DNA of 64,000 nucleotides, taken from assembly GCF_024505045.1 (NCBI RefSeq), contig NZ_JANIBM010000013.1, forward strand, positions 42,919 to 106,918, read 5' to 3'. Positions 27,368-36,411 of this stretch are shown one piece after another. The stretch comes from Methylomonas aurea. GTDB taxonomy: Bacteria; Pseudomonadota; Gammaproteobacteria; Methylococcales; Methylomonadaceae. The notes under the pieces are model-generated. The model was not told where the DNA came from. It searched no databases and worked only from the letters and a program-made list of their open reading frames with translations. Numbering within the stretch: position 1 is the stretch's first letter; every line of letters starts with the position of its first letter. The translations under genes and the position numbers were made by a program.

Positions 27368-28960
27368 TTGATTTCTACAGCCAATATCACCATGCAATTC
27401 GGGGCCAAGCCCCTGTTCGAAAACGTTTCCGTCAAGTTCGGCAACGGCAACCGCTACGGCCTGATCGGCGCCAACGGCTGCGGCAAGTCGACATTCATGA
27501 AAATCCTGAGCGGCGATCTGGAACCATCGTCCGGCAACGTCAGCATCGACGCCAACGAGCGCCTCGGCATCTTGCGCCAGAACCAGTTCGCCTACGAAGA
27601 CCAACGCGTGCTGGATGTGGTGATGATGGGCCACGCCGAAATGTGGGCGGCGATGTCCGAGCGCGATGCGATCTATGCCAACCTGGAAGCCAGCGAAGAC
27701 GACTACATGCGCGCCGCCGAGCTGGAAGCGGTGTTTGCCGAATACAACGGCTACACCGCGGAAGCCAGGGCCGGCGAGTTGCTGCTGGGCCTGGATATTC
27801 CGCTGGAACAGCACAACGGCCCGATGAGCGCGGTGGCGCCGGGTTGGAAATTGCGGGTGTTGCTGGCGCAAGCCTTGTTCTCCAATCCCGACATCATGCT
27901 GTTGGACGAGCCGACCAACAACCTGGACATCAACACCATCCGCTGGCTGGAGAACATCCTGAACCAGCGCGACTGCACCATGGTGATCATTTCCCACGAC
28001 CGCCACTTCTTGAACAGCGTCTGCACCCATATGGCCGATATGGATTACGGCGAATTGCGGGTGTACCCGGGTAATTACGACGATTACATGACTGCGGTGA
28101 CCCAGGTGCGCGAGCAATTGCTGGCCAGCAATGCCAAGAAAAAAGCCCAGATCGCCGAATTGCAAACCTTCGTCGCCCGCTTTTCGGCCAATGCCTCCAA
28201 AGCCAAGCAGGCCACCTCAAGGGCTCGGCAATTGGAGAAAATCAAACTCGACGAAGTCAAGCCGTCCAGCCGGGTCAATCCGTTTATTCGCTTCGATCAG
28301 GCCAAAAAGTTGTACCGATTGGCACTGGAAGTCAAGGATTTGGCCAAGGGTTATGGCGAAGAGCCATTGTTCAAAAATCTGAACATGATGATCGCGGTCG
28401 GCGAACGGGTGGCGGTGATCGGGCCGAACGGTATCGGTAAATCCACTTTATTGAAGACCTTGGTCGGCGATTTGACGCCTGACAGCGGTGAAGTGAAATG
28501 GTCCGAGAACGCCGAAGTGGGTTATTTCGCCCAAGACCACGCCGAGGATTTTGCCGAGGACATGTCGCTGATCGAATGGATGGGCCAGTGGCGCAAGGAA
28601 TCCGACGACGACCAAACGATTCGCGGCACGCTGGGGCGCTTGTTGTTTTCCAACGATGAGATCAACAAATCCGTGAAAGTGATTTCCGGCGGCGAACAGG
28701 GCCGGATGCTGTTCGGCAAATTGATCCTGCAAAAAAACAATGTGATGGTGCTGGACGAGCCGACCAACCATTTGGATATGGAATCGATCGAATCCTTGAA
28801 TGCGGCTTTGGAAAACTATCCCGGCACCTTGATTTTCGTCAGCCACGACCGCGAATTCGTCTCGTCGCTGGCAACCCGGATCATCGAGTTAACCCCGACC
28901 GGCATCGTCGATTTCAGCGGCAGTTACGAAGATTATCTGAACAGCCAGAATATCGGCTAA
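27368..28960 (+). CDS. ybiT: ABC-F family ATPase, YbiT type
   Basis: A 530-residue soluble protein with two ABC domains and no membrane segments. Walker A motifs are GANGCGKST (about residues 34-42) and GPNGIGKST (about 355-363); the Walker B motifs are [12 protein letters not shown] and [12 protein letters not shown]. Between them is the ABC-F linker with a charged helix ([19 protein letters not shown]). Length and linker match E. coli YbiT (530 residues), a ribosome-associated translation factor. The first domain's signature is [16 protein letters not shown] rather than a strict LSGGQ; the second has ISGGEQGRM. The start is TTG at 27368. Its stop lies 7 bp from the convergent cupin gene's stop. 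Confidence 0.93.
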   Translation: MISTANITMQFGAKPLFENVSVKFGNGNRYGLIGANGCGKSTFMKILSGDLEPSSGNVSIDANERLGILRQNQFAYEDQRVLDVVMMGHAEMWAAMSERDAIYANLEASEDDYMRAAELEAVFAEYNGYTAEARAGELLLGLDIPLEQHNGPMSAVAPGWKLRVLLAQALFSNPDIMLLDEPTNNLDINTIRWLENILNQRDCTMVIISHDRHFLNSVCTHMADMDYGELRVYPGNYDDYMTAVTQVREQLLASNAKKKAQIAELQTFVARFSANASKAKQATSRARQLEKIKLDEVKPSSRVNPFIRFDQAKKLYRLALEVKDLAKGYGEEPLFKNLNMMIAVGERVAVIGPNGIGKSTLLKTLVGDLTPDSGEVKWSENAEVGYFAQDHAEDFAEDMSLIEWMGQWRKESDDDQTIRGTLGRLLFSNDEINKSVKVISGGEQGRMLFGKLILQKNNVMVLDEPTNHLDMESIESLNAALENYPGTLIFVSHDREFVSSLATRIIELTPTGIVDFSGSYEDYLNSQNIG

Positions 28961-28967
28961 GCCCGGA

Positions 28968-29807
28968 TCAATCGCTGCGGGCGCCGCGCACGAACAACGT
29001 AGCGCCGACATCGGTGTAAACCTCGCGGTGGACGCTGCCGGCCGGGGCCAGTTGGTAGTCGCCGGCGCGCAGCAGCAGGTCGTCGATAAACAAATCGCCG
29101 GCCAGCATCATGCATTCCTCTTCGGTATCGTGGCCGTGCTCCGGACAGCGGGCGCCGGCCTCCAGCCGGTAAAAGCACGACTCGCGTCCGCCCTCGATCC
29201 ACAAGGTTTTCTTGCGGACGCCGGGCAGGATTTCCGGCCAATCCTGCATATCGGCAGCATGGGCCGTCAGCGACGGGCCGGGGCCGAACGGCAGCAAACC
29301 GCTCAACACTTCTTTCAACACCTCGCGGCTATCGCCTAGCGAGGTGCCGCGCAGATAGGCCAGTGCGCCTTGCTCGGAGCGGATCGCGCCGTGGCGGCTG
29401 CCGGCCGCGGCGGCATGGTAATCCAGCGGCCCCAGCCGCAAATCGCCCATCGCCAAATCGCCGCGCAGCACGATGCCTTCCTCCAGACTGTTATGCCGGT
29501 GCGGGATCAGGCTGGCGCCGGCGGCAAACTCGATCAACACGGAGCGGCCCAGGCTGCCGCCGTCCCACAACGGTTTGACCCGGATGCCGGTTTTCAAGGT
29601 TTGCCAGACGCCGTCCTTGGCCCGTACCGTGGTCAGGCCGGCCTGTTTGGCGACGGATGCCGCCACTTGCGCCAGCAGCCCGCGGCGCATCGCGCTGCGG
29701 CGCTCGCCGGCCGGCGCAATCGGCGCGATATGTTCCGCCAACAGGTTTGTTAGCGGCGCCAGCTCGTCGTCTTCCGGGCCCGGTACAGGCGGTTGTTGTT
29801 CAATCAT
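28968..29807 (-). CDS. double-cupin ChrR-like partner of the ECF sigma factor
   Basis: The 279-residue cytosolic protein has a short helical N-terminus and two cupin domains. The first (about residues 75-165) includes AGASLIPHRHNSLEEGIVLRG with metal-binding His/Glu. The second (about 190-275) includes ARCPEHGHDTEEECMMLAGD. ChrR-type anti-sigma factors combine a zinc-binding anti-sigma domain with a cupin. This protein sits 3' of, and overlapping by 8 bp, an ECF sigma gene. However, I see no HxxxCxxC zinc motif in its N-terminus, so the anti-sigma role is inferred from context and may use a different mechanism. An upstream TTG at 29819 is an alternative start. Confidence 0.82.
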   Translation of the reverse strand: MIEQQPPVPGPEDDELAPLTNLLAEHIAPIAPAGERRSAMRRGLLAQVAASVAKQAGLTTVRAKDGVWQTLKTGIRVKPLWDGGSLGRSVLIEFAAGASLIPHRHNSLEEGIVLRGDLAMGDLRLGPLDYHAAAAGSRHGAIRSEQGALAYLRGTSLGDSREVLKEVLSGLLPFGPGPSLTAHAADMQDWPEILPGVRKKTLWIEGGRESCFYRLEAGARCPEHGHDTEEECMMLAGDLFIDDLLLRAGDYQLAPAGSVHREVYTDVGATLFVRGARSD

Positions 29808-30447
29808 CGGTTCGATCAACCTCGCCGAAATCGGCTGTCAGTAAATGCTGCATGCTCTGTAATCCGCGCCGGATATGCGATTTGACCGTGCCCAACGGCA
29901 AACCGCAGTTCTCGGCGATTTCGTCGTGGCTCAGCCCTCTAAAGAACGCCAACGCCAGCAACTGCCGCGGCACCGGTTCCAACTGCGCCAAGGCCGCGTG
30001 CAAGATGTGCCCTTGTTGCACCGCACCGAGCAGATCGGTCGGCATTTGTCCCGCCGGCGCGGCGACGGCGGCCAGGGCTTCTTCCGCCAATTCGGTCTGC
30101 TGGGTATCGCGTTGCCTTAACGCATCCAGCGCCCGGCTGCGGGCCATGGTCATGACCCAGGCCTTGACCGAACCGCGCGTCGGGTCGAAACGCGGCGCCT
30201 GCCGCCAGACCTGCCAGAACGTATCCTGCGCCACTTCCTCCGCGCACTGCACCCGTCCGGTTATCCGCAACGCCAATCCGTAGACCTGATCGACCAGGCA
30301 ATCGTAGAGTCGTTCCAATGCCGACTGGTCTTGATCGACGATGGCGGCGACCCAGCCCTGCAATTGCGCTTCGTCGGCCGCTGTCGTTCGGCGCGACGCC
30401 TGCGCCGGCTGGTCTTCGTCTGCTGGGTTCCAATCGCTGTCCGCCAT
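29800..30447 (-). CDS. ECF-type RNA polymerase sigma factor
   Basis: The 215-residue product has sigma region 2 (ALERLYDCLVDQVYGLALRI through AEEVAQDTFWQVWRQ and the -10 recognition helix) at about residues 45-125. Region 4 with its helix-turn-helix (LSHDEIAENCGLPLGTVKSH) is at about 155-210. No regions 1 or 3 are present, as in ECF sigmas. The ATG at 30447 was chosen because it is preceded by GGAG and places the family N-terminus correctly. It overlaps the double-cupin gene, its likely anti-sigma partner. It is divergent from the DVUA0089/DUF4331 operon, whose control by this sigma is plausible but unproven. Confidence 0.92.
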   Translation of the reverse strand: MADSDWNPADEDQPAQASRRTTAADEAQLQGWVAAIVDQDQSALERLYDCLVDQVYGLALRITGRVQCAEEVAQDTFWQVWRQAPRFDPTRGSVKAWVMTMARSRALDALRQRDTQQTELAEEALAAVAAPAGQMPTDLLGAVQQGHILHAALAQLEPVPRQLLALAFFRGLSHDEIAENCGLPLGTVKSHIRRGLQSMQHLLTADFGEVDRTDD

Positions 30448-30883
30448 CGCCGCTTGCTCCGTTACGGTAAATACGCGGCAAACGCCGCCGCGGATGCAGG
30501 GCAGGAGTGGATTGGCGCTGAAATGTGCGAACTGGTGAGCATATTCAACCGATGCGGTCGGCAACTGGGAGTGGGCGGTTAGGGCACAAGGCTATGGGGA
30601 GCGGTCGGGTTTTTGTCGGCCACTATAAAGCAGGTTCCGTTTGCCTGGCAAACCCGCTGCTTGGTCCTGTCGGCTCAAGCTGTTGAAAGACAAGGGCTTC
30701 CAAAAATAGTCGCAGCGCGGAGCCGGTCGTTTCCGGATTGTGGCTGAAGTTTTTTTTCGCCGAGCTGCATCCGCGGCCGGATTTGCTGCGTATTGGTGAT
30801 TGCAAGCCATTCGAACGGCCGTCGCACGCCGTGCCGCTGTTGGGGCTTGCGCTTGCCAACCACTAATTCTGGAGTGCCAAATC
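30448..30883. other. divergent region, ECF sigma / DVUA0089 operon, with a weak sigma-54-like site
   Basis: No gene is supported. At 30646-30661 a plus-strand TGGCAA-N5-CTGCT has the GG/GC doublets of a sigma-54 promoter at the right spacing, but it is 223 bp from the start codon and lacks the TTGC. I give it little weight. Confidence 0.3.
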
Positions 30884-31615
30884 ATGAAAACAATTCTTTG
30901 CGCGGCGGCGATCGCCGCGAGTCTGAGCGCCGGGCCTGCCGCTGCCGCCGACTTCGACTTCAACGGCAGTTTCGTCAACGACAACGACGTGTTGCGGTTC
31001 AACTTCACGGTCGGCGCACCGGGCGTCGTCACCTTATTCACCTCGTCCTGGCTCGGCGGCGGCTTCGATCCGATCCTGAGTCTGTGGGACAGCGCCGGCA
31101 ACCAATTGGCGGAACAGGACGACGGTTTCCCCGGAGACAGCCAGGTTTCCAACGGCACCCTTTTTAACTACGGCGAGTTCGACAGTTACCTGGCCTTGAA
31201 TCTTGCCGCCGGCGACTACCTCGCGACCTTGACCCAATACGACAATTTCTCGGTCAGCACGGCGTTGGCCGACGGCTTCTTGCGCGACGCCGACCCGAAC
31301 TTCACCGCTGCTTTCGGCTGTTCCAACGGACGGTTCTGCGCAGGCAGCCTGTTCGACAGCAACAACGATCCGGTCGAAGCCAACCGCACCGCCGCCTGGG
31401 AATTCCATGTTGTGAACGTCGATACTGCGCAGGCGGCCACGGTTCCGGAACCGCCGACCCTGATGCTGCTGGCGTTGTCCGGCCTGTTTTTGCTGGGCGG
31501 CCGCTACGCCAAACCGAAACGCGGGCCGGGCTACCTGTGCGGCCAGCCGGACGCCGGCGCCGAAAAAATTTCCGCCGCGTTGCATCCGAATCGCGTGCCG
31601 GCGCGTATTGCCTGA
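30884..31615 (+). CDS. DVUA0089-family secreted protein with PEP-CTERM sorting signal
   Basis: The 243-residue product has a signal peptide (residues 1-22, ASLSAGPAAAA). A beta-sandwich domain follows with FDFNGSFVNDNDVLRFNF, DPILSLWDSAGNQLAEQDDG and LATLTQYDNFS, typical of the DVUA0089 family. A PEP-CTERM motif (VPEPPTLMLLALSGLFLLGG) is followed by basic residues. PEP-CTERM proteins are processed by exosortase, which is not in this window. Unusually, about 35 residues follow the basic end where such proteins normally stop, so a small 3' frameshift is possible. The ATG follows CTGGAGTGCC. It is the first gene of the unit leading to DUF4331. Confidence 0.87.
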   Translation: MKTILCAAAIAASLSAGPAAAADFDFNGSFVNDNDVLRFNFTVGAPGVVTLFTSSWLGGGFDPILSLWDSAGNQLAEQDDGFPGDSQVSNGTLFNYGEFDSYLALNLAAGDYLATLTQYDNFSVSTALADGFLRDADPNFTAAFGCSNGRFCAGSLFDSNNDPVEANRTAAWEFHVVNVDTAQAATVPEPPTLMLLALSGLFLLGGRYAKPKRGPGYLCGQPDAGAEKISAALHPNRVPARIA

Positions 31616-31658
31616 TGCGGAGTTTGTAACCGCTTACTTATCCGACAGGAGACCGATT

Positions 31659-33290
31659 ATGAAACAGCCTATCCAACCGACAGCCCCCAGCAAGCGCTGG
31701 CCGCTGGCCTTACTTGCCGGCGCCATTCTCAATCTAGCCGGATTGCCGGCTGCCGAAAGCGCCAACCACCGCGAGGCGCCGTTAACGGCGCTGGACAGCA
31801 AGGCCGACATTACCGACTGGTACGCTTTCGTCAGCTACGACGATCCGAGCAAAGTGACGATGATACTCAACGTCGATCCGCTGCTGGAGCCCAGCAACGG
31901 CCCGAATTACTTTCCGTTCGATCCGGAAATTCTCTACGAGATGAAAGTCGACAACAACTTCGATGCCGAAGAAGACGTCACGCTGCAATTTCGTTTTAAA
32001 TCCGAAAACCGGTTGCCCGGCGTGTTCACCGGCTTCGTCGGTGCCGGCAACGGCATTTTCGCGCCGGCCAATTCGCCGGCTCCGGTGGCGCCGGGCAGTC
32101 CGCTGGTGCCGCCGGCGATCACCGCGTTGGACGGTCCCGGTTCCGAGGGCCTGGGCTTGCGCCAAAGCTACAGCGTGACCTTGATCAAAGGCAAGGGCGC
32201 CAACCGCCAGGTCATCGATCTGAGCCGGCAGCAGAAACTGTTTGCGGTGCCGTCCAACGTCGGGCCGCGGACGATGCCGAATTACACCGACCTGGCCCGG
32301 CAGGGCATCTACGATTTGGCCGGCGGCGTCCGGGTGTTTGCCGGCACGGTGGACGATCCGTTCTACATCGACCTGGGTGCGGCGTTCGATACTTTCAATT
32401 TTCGCGGCGATGCCTTCGGCTCCGGCATTCCCGGCGTGTTCTCCGACGCGCAGGCGGCCGACAACGGCAAGAATTACGCCCCGGACGACGTGGCCGGCTT
32501 CAATGTCAACTCGATTGCGATCGAACTGCCGATCGCGCTTCTGACCCAGGACGGCAAGCTGCATGCCGCCGGCGATGCGCTGGCCGTGATCGGTACCTAT
32601 GCCACCACATCGCGGCCGCGCACCAAGGCCTATGCCGACAAGCCGGGCGGCAAACCCAAGTTGGCGAACGCCTATACCCAGATCCAGCGCATGGGTAACC
32701 CGTTGATCAACGAATTGTTGATCGGCACCGGCGACAAAGACAAATTCAGCATGAGCGATCCGAAAAACGACGCGGCATTCGCCAATTACCTGCTCGATCC
32801 GCTATTGGCGCGGGTGCTGAACGCAGCCTATGCCGGCGCGGTACCGATTCCGGCGCCGCCGCGGCTGGATCTGGCGCCGCTGGTGTTCTATGCCGCGCCG
32901 ATTTGCCCCGGCTGTGCGGCCGGGCAGAGCGGACCCTTGGCCGACCTGTTGCGGCTGAACACCGGCATCGGCCCGACCGTCGCCGCGGCACGGCAACGCA
33001 TGGGCTTTCTGGCCGGCGACAATGCCGGTTTCCCCAACGGCCGCCGGGTCTCGGATGACGTCACCGACATCGCCGCCCAGGCCGTGGCCGGAGTATTGAA
33101 TCCGTCCTTCAACAGCTTTCCCAACAACCGCATCGCCGACGGCGTCAACGGCAACGACCGCATCTACCAGGAAAGCTTTCCTTACGTCGCCTTCGCCAAC
33201 AGCGGCCGGCAAAGCCGGCATGTCGATCCGGGCGAGGCCGGCTGCTTCAATGCAGTTACTGACTTACCCGGCAATTGTCCGAGCAACTGA
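31659..33290 (+). CDS. DUF4331-domain secreted protein
   Basis: A 543-residue protein with a signal peptide (WPLALLAGAILNLAGLPAAE). The DUF4331 core begins with ANHREAPLTALDSKADITDWYAF and contains EILYEMKVDNNFDAEEDVTL, DDVAGFNVNSIAIELPIALL and LLRLNTGIGPT. The function of DUF4331 is unknown; members occur beside TPR and HupE/UreJ genes in diverse bacteria, exactly as here. A CPGC pair near residue 415 and a C-terminal pair could form disulfides. The ATG at 31659 follows ACAGGAGACC. It lies 43 bp after the DVUA0089 gene. Confidence 0.9.
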   Translation: MKQPIQPTAPSKRWPLALLAGAILNLAGLPAAESANHREAPLTALDSKADITDWYAFVSYDDPSKVTMILNVDPLLEPSNGPNYFPFDPEILYEMKVDNNFDAEEDVTLQFRFKSENRLPGVFTGFVGAGNGIFAPANSPAPVAPGSPLVPPAITALDGPGSEGLGLRQSYSVTLIKGKGANRQVIDLSRQQKLFAVPSNVGPRTMPNYTDLARQGIYDLAGGVRVFAGTVDDPFYIDLGAAFDTFNFRGDAFGSGIPGVFSDAQAADNGKNYAPDDVAGFNVNSIAIELPIALLTQDGKLHAAGDALAVIGTYATTSRPRTKAYADKPGGKPKLANAYTQIQRMGNPLINELLIGTGDKDKFSMSDPKNDAAFANYLLDPLLARVLNAAYAGAVPIPAPPRLDLAPLVFYAAPICPGCAAGQSGPLADLLRLNTGIGPTVAAARQRMGFLAGDNAGFPNGRRVSDDVTDIAAQAVAGVLNPSFNSFPNNRIADGVNGNDRIYQESFPYVAFANSGRQSRHVDPGEAGCFNAVTDLPGNCPSN

Positions 33291-33349
33291 GCCTTAGCTG
33301 CAACTGCGGTGGCGGCCTGGCCGCCGCCGCATCGATCCGGAGATCAATC

Positions 33350-34534
33350 ATGGCAAATAGTTGGAGATGGGTAACTTTGTTTATCGGATTGGCGTCGGCG
33401 CTGCCGGCCGCTTGGGCTGAAGCCTACCTGCCGGCCGACGCCGGCCAGGTGATCGAGACCTTGCCGGCGCGCGGCAGCCACTGGCTGGAACTGCGCACCT
33501 TGCGCCAGCAAGCTGCCGCCGAGCCGCAGGCGTTGCCGCCGGTGCTGCAACTGGTCCGGCGTTATATCGAGTTGGGCCGGGCCGAAGCCGATCCGCGCTA
33601 TTTCGGCTACGCTGAAGCGGCCCTGCAGCCTTGGCTGCTGCGGCCAGCTGCCGATCCCGAAGTGTTGACGCTGCAAGCCACCTTGCTGCAAAACCGGCAC
33701 GAATTCGCGCCGGCGCTGGCGTTGTTGCAGCGGGCCTTGGCGGTCCAGCCGCGTCTGGCGCAGGCCTGGTTGACCCGGGCGGCGATTCTGGAAGTGCAGG
33801 GCGACTATGCCGCGGCCGCCGGCAGTTGTCTGCCGTTGGCAAAAACCGCCGCAGCGCTGGTCGGCGCCGTTTGCATCAATTCGGTGTTGAGTCTGGCCGG
33901 GCAGAGCGAGACGGCCTACCGGCAGTTGCAGCAGGCGCTCGAGCATGCTTCCGGGGCTGCCGCAACCGACCGGCAATGGGCTTTGGTAACGTTGGCCGAA
34001 ATCGCCGAACGCCGCGGCGATGTCGCCGCCGCCGAGCGCCATTACCGGCAAGCGTTGGCGGCGGCTGCGGCTGACGGCTATCTGCTGGCCGCTTATGCCG
34101 ATTTTCTGTTGGATCGGCAGCGTTACGCCGAGGTGGTCGGCTTATTAGCCGACCGCACCCGCGCCGACCCTTTGTTATTACGGCTGGCGCTGGCCGAACG
34201 CCATTTGCCGCAGTGGGATAGCGATGCCCATAGCGAAGCGTTGCAGGCCCGGTTTGCCGCGTTGCGGCTGCGCGGCGACAACCGCCACCAAGCCGACGAA
34301 GCCCGCTTCCGATTGCAGCTGTGCAATGAGGCCGAGGCGGCGTACAACTTGGCGCAAGCCAATTGGCGGATTCAACGCGAGCCGCGCGACGCCAGGATCT
34401 TGCTGGAAGCGGCGCTAGCCGCCGGCAAAAGCCGGACCGAGTTGCGGCCGGTGTTGGATTTCCTGGCCGCCAGCGGTGTGCAGGACAGCCGTTTGCAACC
34501 GTTGATCGCCCGTTTCGGCGAGGAGGGGGTATGA
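33350..34534 (+). CDS. periplasmic TPR-repeat protein
   Basis: The 394-residue product has a signal peptide (VTLFIGLASALPAAWAEA). Helical repeats follow, recognisable as tetratricopeptide units (for example LQRALAVQPRLAQAWLTRAA and ERHYRQALAAAAADGYLLAA), covering about residues 90-300. It probably scaffolds or binds the DUF4331 partner in the periplasm. It begins 59 bp after DUF4331 with a CCGGAG ribosome-binding site and overlaps the HupE/UreJ gene by ATGA, showing tight coupling. Confidence 0.85.
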   Translation: MANSWRWVTLFIGLASALPAAWAEAYLPADAGQVIETLPARGSHWLELRTLRQQAAAEPQALPPVLQLVRRYIELGRAEADPRYFGYAEAALQPWLLRPAADPEVLTLQATLLQNRHEFAPALALLQRALAVQPRLAQAWLTRAAILEVQGDYAAAAGSCLPLAKTAAALVGAVCINSVLSLAGQSETAYRQLQQALEHASGAAATDRQWALVTLAEIAERRGDVAAAERHYRQALAAAAADGYLLAAYADFLLDRQRYAEVVGLLADRTRADPLLLRLALAERHLPQWDSDAHSEALQARFAALRLRGDNRHQADEARFRLQLCNEAEAAYNLAQANWRIQREPRDARILLEAALAAGKSRTELRPVLDFLAASGVQDSRLQPLIARFGEEGV

Positions 34535-35646
34535 AGCACTGGGCCGCACTCTGCTTATGGTTGTGCTGCTGCGCCCCGGCCATGGCTCATAAAGCCAGCG
34601 ACAGTTATTTGAGTCTGGACAGTGGGCACTGGCAAGGCCGCTGGGATATTGCCTTGCGCGACCTGGATTATGCCTTGGGCCTGGATGCGAACGGCGACGG
34701 CGCCATCACCTGGGGCGAATTGCGCGAGCTGGGCGATGCCGTGTTCGCTTACGCCTTGCAGCGTCTGACCGTCGCCAGCGCCGGCCAGCCCTGCACGTTG
34801 CAGCCGGGGTCATTGCAGGTCGATAGCCATAGCGACGGCAACTATGCCGTGCTGAATTTTGCGCTGGCCTGCCCGGACCCGGCCGGGCCCTGGTCAGTGG
34901 ATTACCGCTTGTTTTTCGATCTGGACGCCCAGCACCGCAGCCTGTTCAGTTGGGCCGGCAGCGAGCGGCCGGCCGTGTTCGGGCCGGACGCACACCGCAT
35001 CGATTTCGATATGGCTGGCCAAACCGGCATTTGGCCGGTGTTGGCGAATTTTGCCGGCGAGGGGATGCGGCATATCCTGATCGGCTACGACCATCTGTTG
35101 TTTCTATTAAGCTTGTTGCTGCCGGCCGGACTGGCCTGGGATCGCACCGGCTGGCGCGCCGTCGGCAGTTGGCGCATGGCGGCCTGGGACGCCGCCACCG
35201 TGGTGACCGCATTTACGCTGGCGCATTCTTTGACCTTGAGCCTGACCGCATTGCACGTCATCGCCTTGCCGGCGCGTTGGGTGGAATCCGCCATCGCCGC
35301 ATCGGTGGCGTTGGCGGCGCTGAACAATATCTATCCGCTGCTGTCTCGGCGTCGGGCCTGGCTGGCATTCGGCTTCGGTTGGATTCACGGCATGGGTATC
35401 GCCAGCGTGCTGTTGGATATGGGTAGCGCACGCGGCTCGCAACTGGTCGCGCTGTTGGGTTTCAACCTTGGCGTCGAAGCCGGGCAATTGGCCGCGGTGG
35501 CGGCGGTTTTGCCGCTGGTGGTTTATGCCGGCCGCTTTGCGGTTTATTCGCAGTCGGCGCTGCGCTGGGGTTCGGCGGCGATAGCGGCGCTGGCCTGCGT
35601 TTGGCTGGCCGAGCGTAGTCTGGAGGTCAGTCTGCCGATTTTCTGA
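34531..35646 (+). CDS. HupE/UreJ-type membrane protein with a periplasmic EF-hand
   Basis: A 371-residue protein with a signal peptide and a periplasmic domain of about 180 residues, then six or so transmembrane helices of the HupE/UreJ_2 type. GYDHLLFLLSLLLPAG and FGFGWIHGMGIASVLL carry conserved metal-site His residues. HupE/UreJ proteins are regarded as nickel or cobalt permeases. The periplasmic part contains a complete EF-hand loop DANGDGAITWGE (Asp52, Asn54, Asp56, Thr60, Glu63), so calcium or a lanthanide could be sensed or bound. It overlaps the TPR gene by 4 bp and ends the operon. Transport specificity is unproven. Confidence 0.87.
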   Translation: MKHWAALCLWLCCCAPAMAHKASDSYLSLDSGHWQGRWDIALRDLDYALGLDANGDGAITWGELRELGDAVFAYALQRLTVASAGQPCTLQPGSLQVDSHSDGNYAVLNFALACPDPAGPWSVDYRLFFDLDAQHRSLFSWAGSERPAVFGPDAHRIDFDMAGQTGIWPVLANFAGEGMRHILIGYDHLLFLLSLLLPAGLAWDRTGWRAVGSWRMAAWDAATVVTAFTLAHSLTLSLTALHVIALPARWVESAIAASVALAALNNIYPLLSRRRAWLAFGFGWIHGMGIASVLLDMGSARGSQLVALLGFNLGVEAGQLAAVAAVLPLVVYAGRFAVYSQSALRWGSAAIAALACVWLAERSLEVSLPIF

Positions 35647-35754
35647 GCGGGTGTTGCTTCGGCGAGGGGATATATGGCGCAATCCGCGCCGAGGTGAGGT
35701 TTAAGTTTTGCGTCGCGGCAACTCCTGAACCGGGCGGCCGAAGGCCGGAGCGGC

Positions 35755-35771
35755 AAAAACGCCCCGGCGTT
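35755..35771 (-). terminator. candidate terminator after the SmbP-like gene
   Basis: On the minus strand AACGCC/GGCGTT forms a short stem followed by a T run, 18 bp after the stop. The stem is short, so this is tentative. Confidence 0.45.
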
Positions 35772-35788
35772 CGGCTTGCGCAATCGCT

Positions 35789-36118
35789 TTAACCGTTGCT
35801 GGCTTTGAAATGGCCTACCGCTTCCTCGGCGTGTTTGGTGGCGACGTCGGCGTGGTTTTGTTTACCGTGGGCGATGGATTCTTCCAGCGATTTGATGCCG
35901 GCCGATACATGGCTTTTCGCCGCACCGCTGGCTACACCTTCGGCTTGTTTGGCGTGGTCCAACGCCTTGCCGGCGTGTTCCACCAACTGGTCGGCGTGGC
36001 CGGCCTGGCCGTGAGTCACGGCGTGTTCGGAATGTTTCAACGCTTCGGCGGCATGCTGTTCGGCAAATACGCCGGTGCTGGTTAATAGTAAGGCGCTGAT
36101 AATCGCGATTTTTTTCAT
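35789..36118 (-). CDS. SmbP-like small metal-binding protein
   Basis: The 109-residue product has a signal peptide (IAIISALLLTSTGVFA). The mature helical domain of about 90 residues has twelve histidines spaced in imperfect heptads, for example ALKHSEHAVTHGQAGHADQL and SIAHGKQNHADVATKHAEEA. This is the pattern of SmbP from Nitrosomonas europaea, a periplasmic protein binding several copper ions per molecule. Copper handling is therefore likely, in line with a copper-dependent methanotroph lifestyle if that assignment holds. The ATG follows GGGGGACTTTCC. It converges on the HupE/UreJ operon. Confidence 0.85.
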   Translation of the reverse strand: MKKIAIISALLLTSTGVFAEQHAAEALKHSEHAVTHGQAGHADQLVEHAGKALDHAKQAEGVASGAAKSHVSAGIKSLEESIAHGKQNHADVATKHAEEAVGHFKASNG

Positions 36119-36220
36119 AGGAAAGTCCCCCGTTATTCGATTGGATAGCATTAAGTGAATTCGACGTCGATAACGTACCGGTTTGCCAAAAGTAAGCCAG
36201 ACCGTTGCGTTAGCGTCTTA

Positions 36221-36281
36221 ATGCAATACACAAATTGCATGCCAGGGCTAATGGTCTGATTTTATTGGTTATTTAAATAAC
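36221..36281 (-). promoter_or_regulatory. inverted repeats upstream of the SmbP-like gene
   Basis: ATGCAAT-N6-ATTGCAT (36221-36240) and a perfect 14-bp palindrome GTTATTTAAATAAC (36268-36281) lie about 100-160 bp upstream of the start. The first overlaps a degenerate minus-strand sigma-54-like site (TGGCAT-N5-TTGTG, 36244-36229). They may be operators. Confidence 0.4.
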
Positions 36282-36411
36282 AGTGCTCGGAATATGTTTT
36301 TGTCGGCGCATATTCTGTTGCGGCGTTGCTGGCGAGGCAGCAGTTCGAGCTTGTCGATGGCGGCGCAGGTTGATTCATTCTCGGCGGCGCTTGCGAATGC
36401 TGCCGAAGCAA

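Noticed and set aside
30646..30661. Sigma-54 promoter for the DVUA0089/DUF4331 operon
   Set aside because: The -12 element reads CTGCT and the site is 223 bp from the start codon; such partial matches are expected by chance.
36229..36244. Sigma-54 promoter for the SmbP-like gene
   Set aside because: The -12 reads TTGTG and lacks the essential GC doublet; kept only as part of a general regulatory region.
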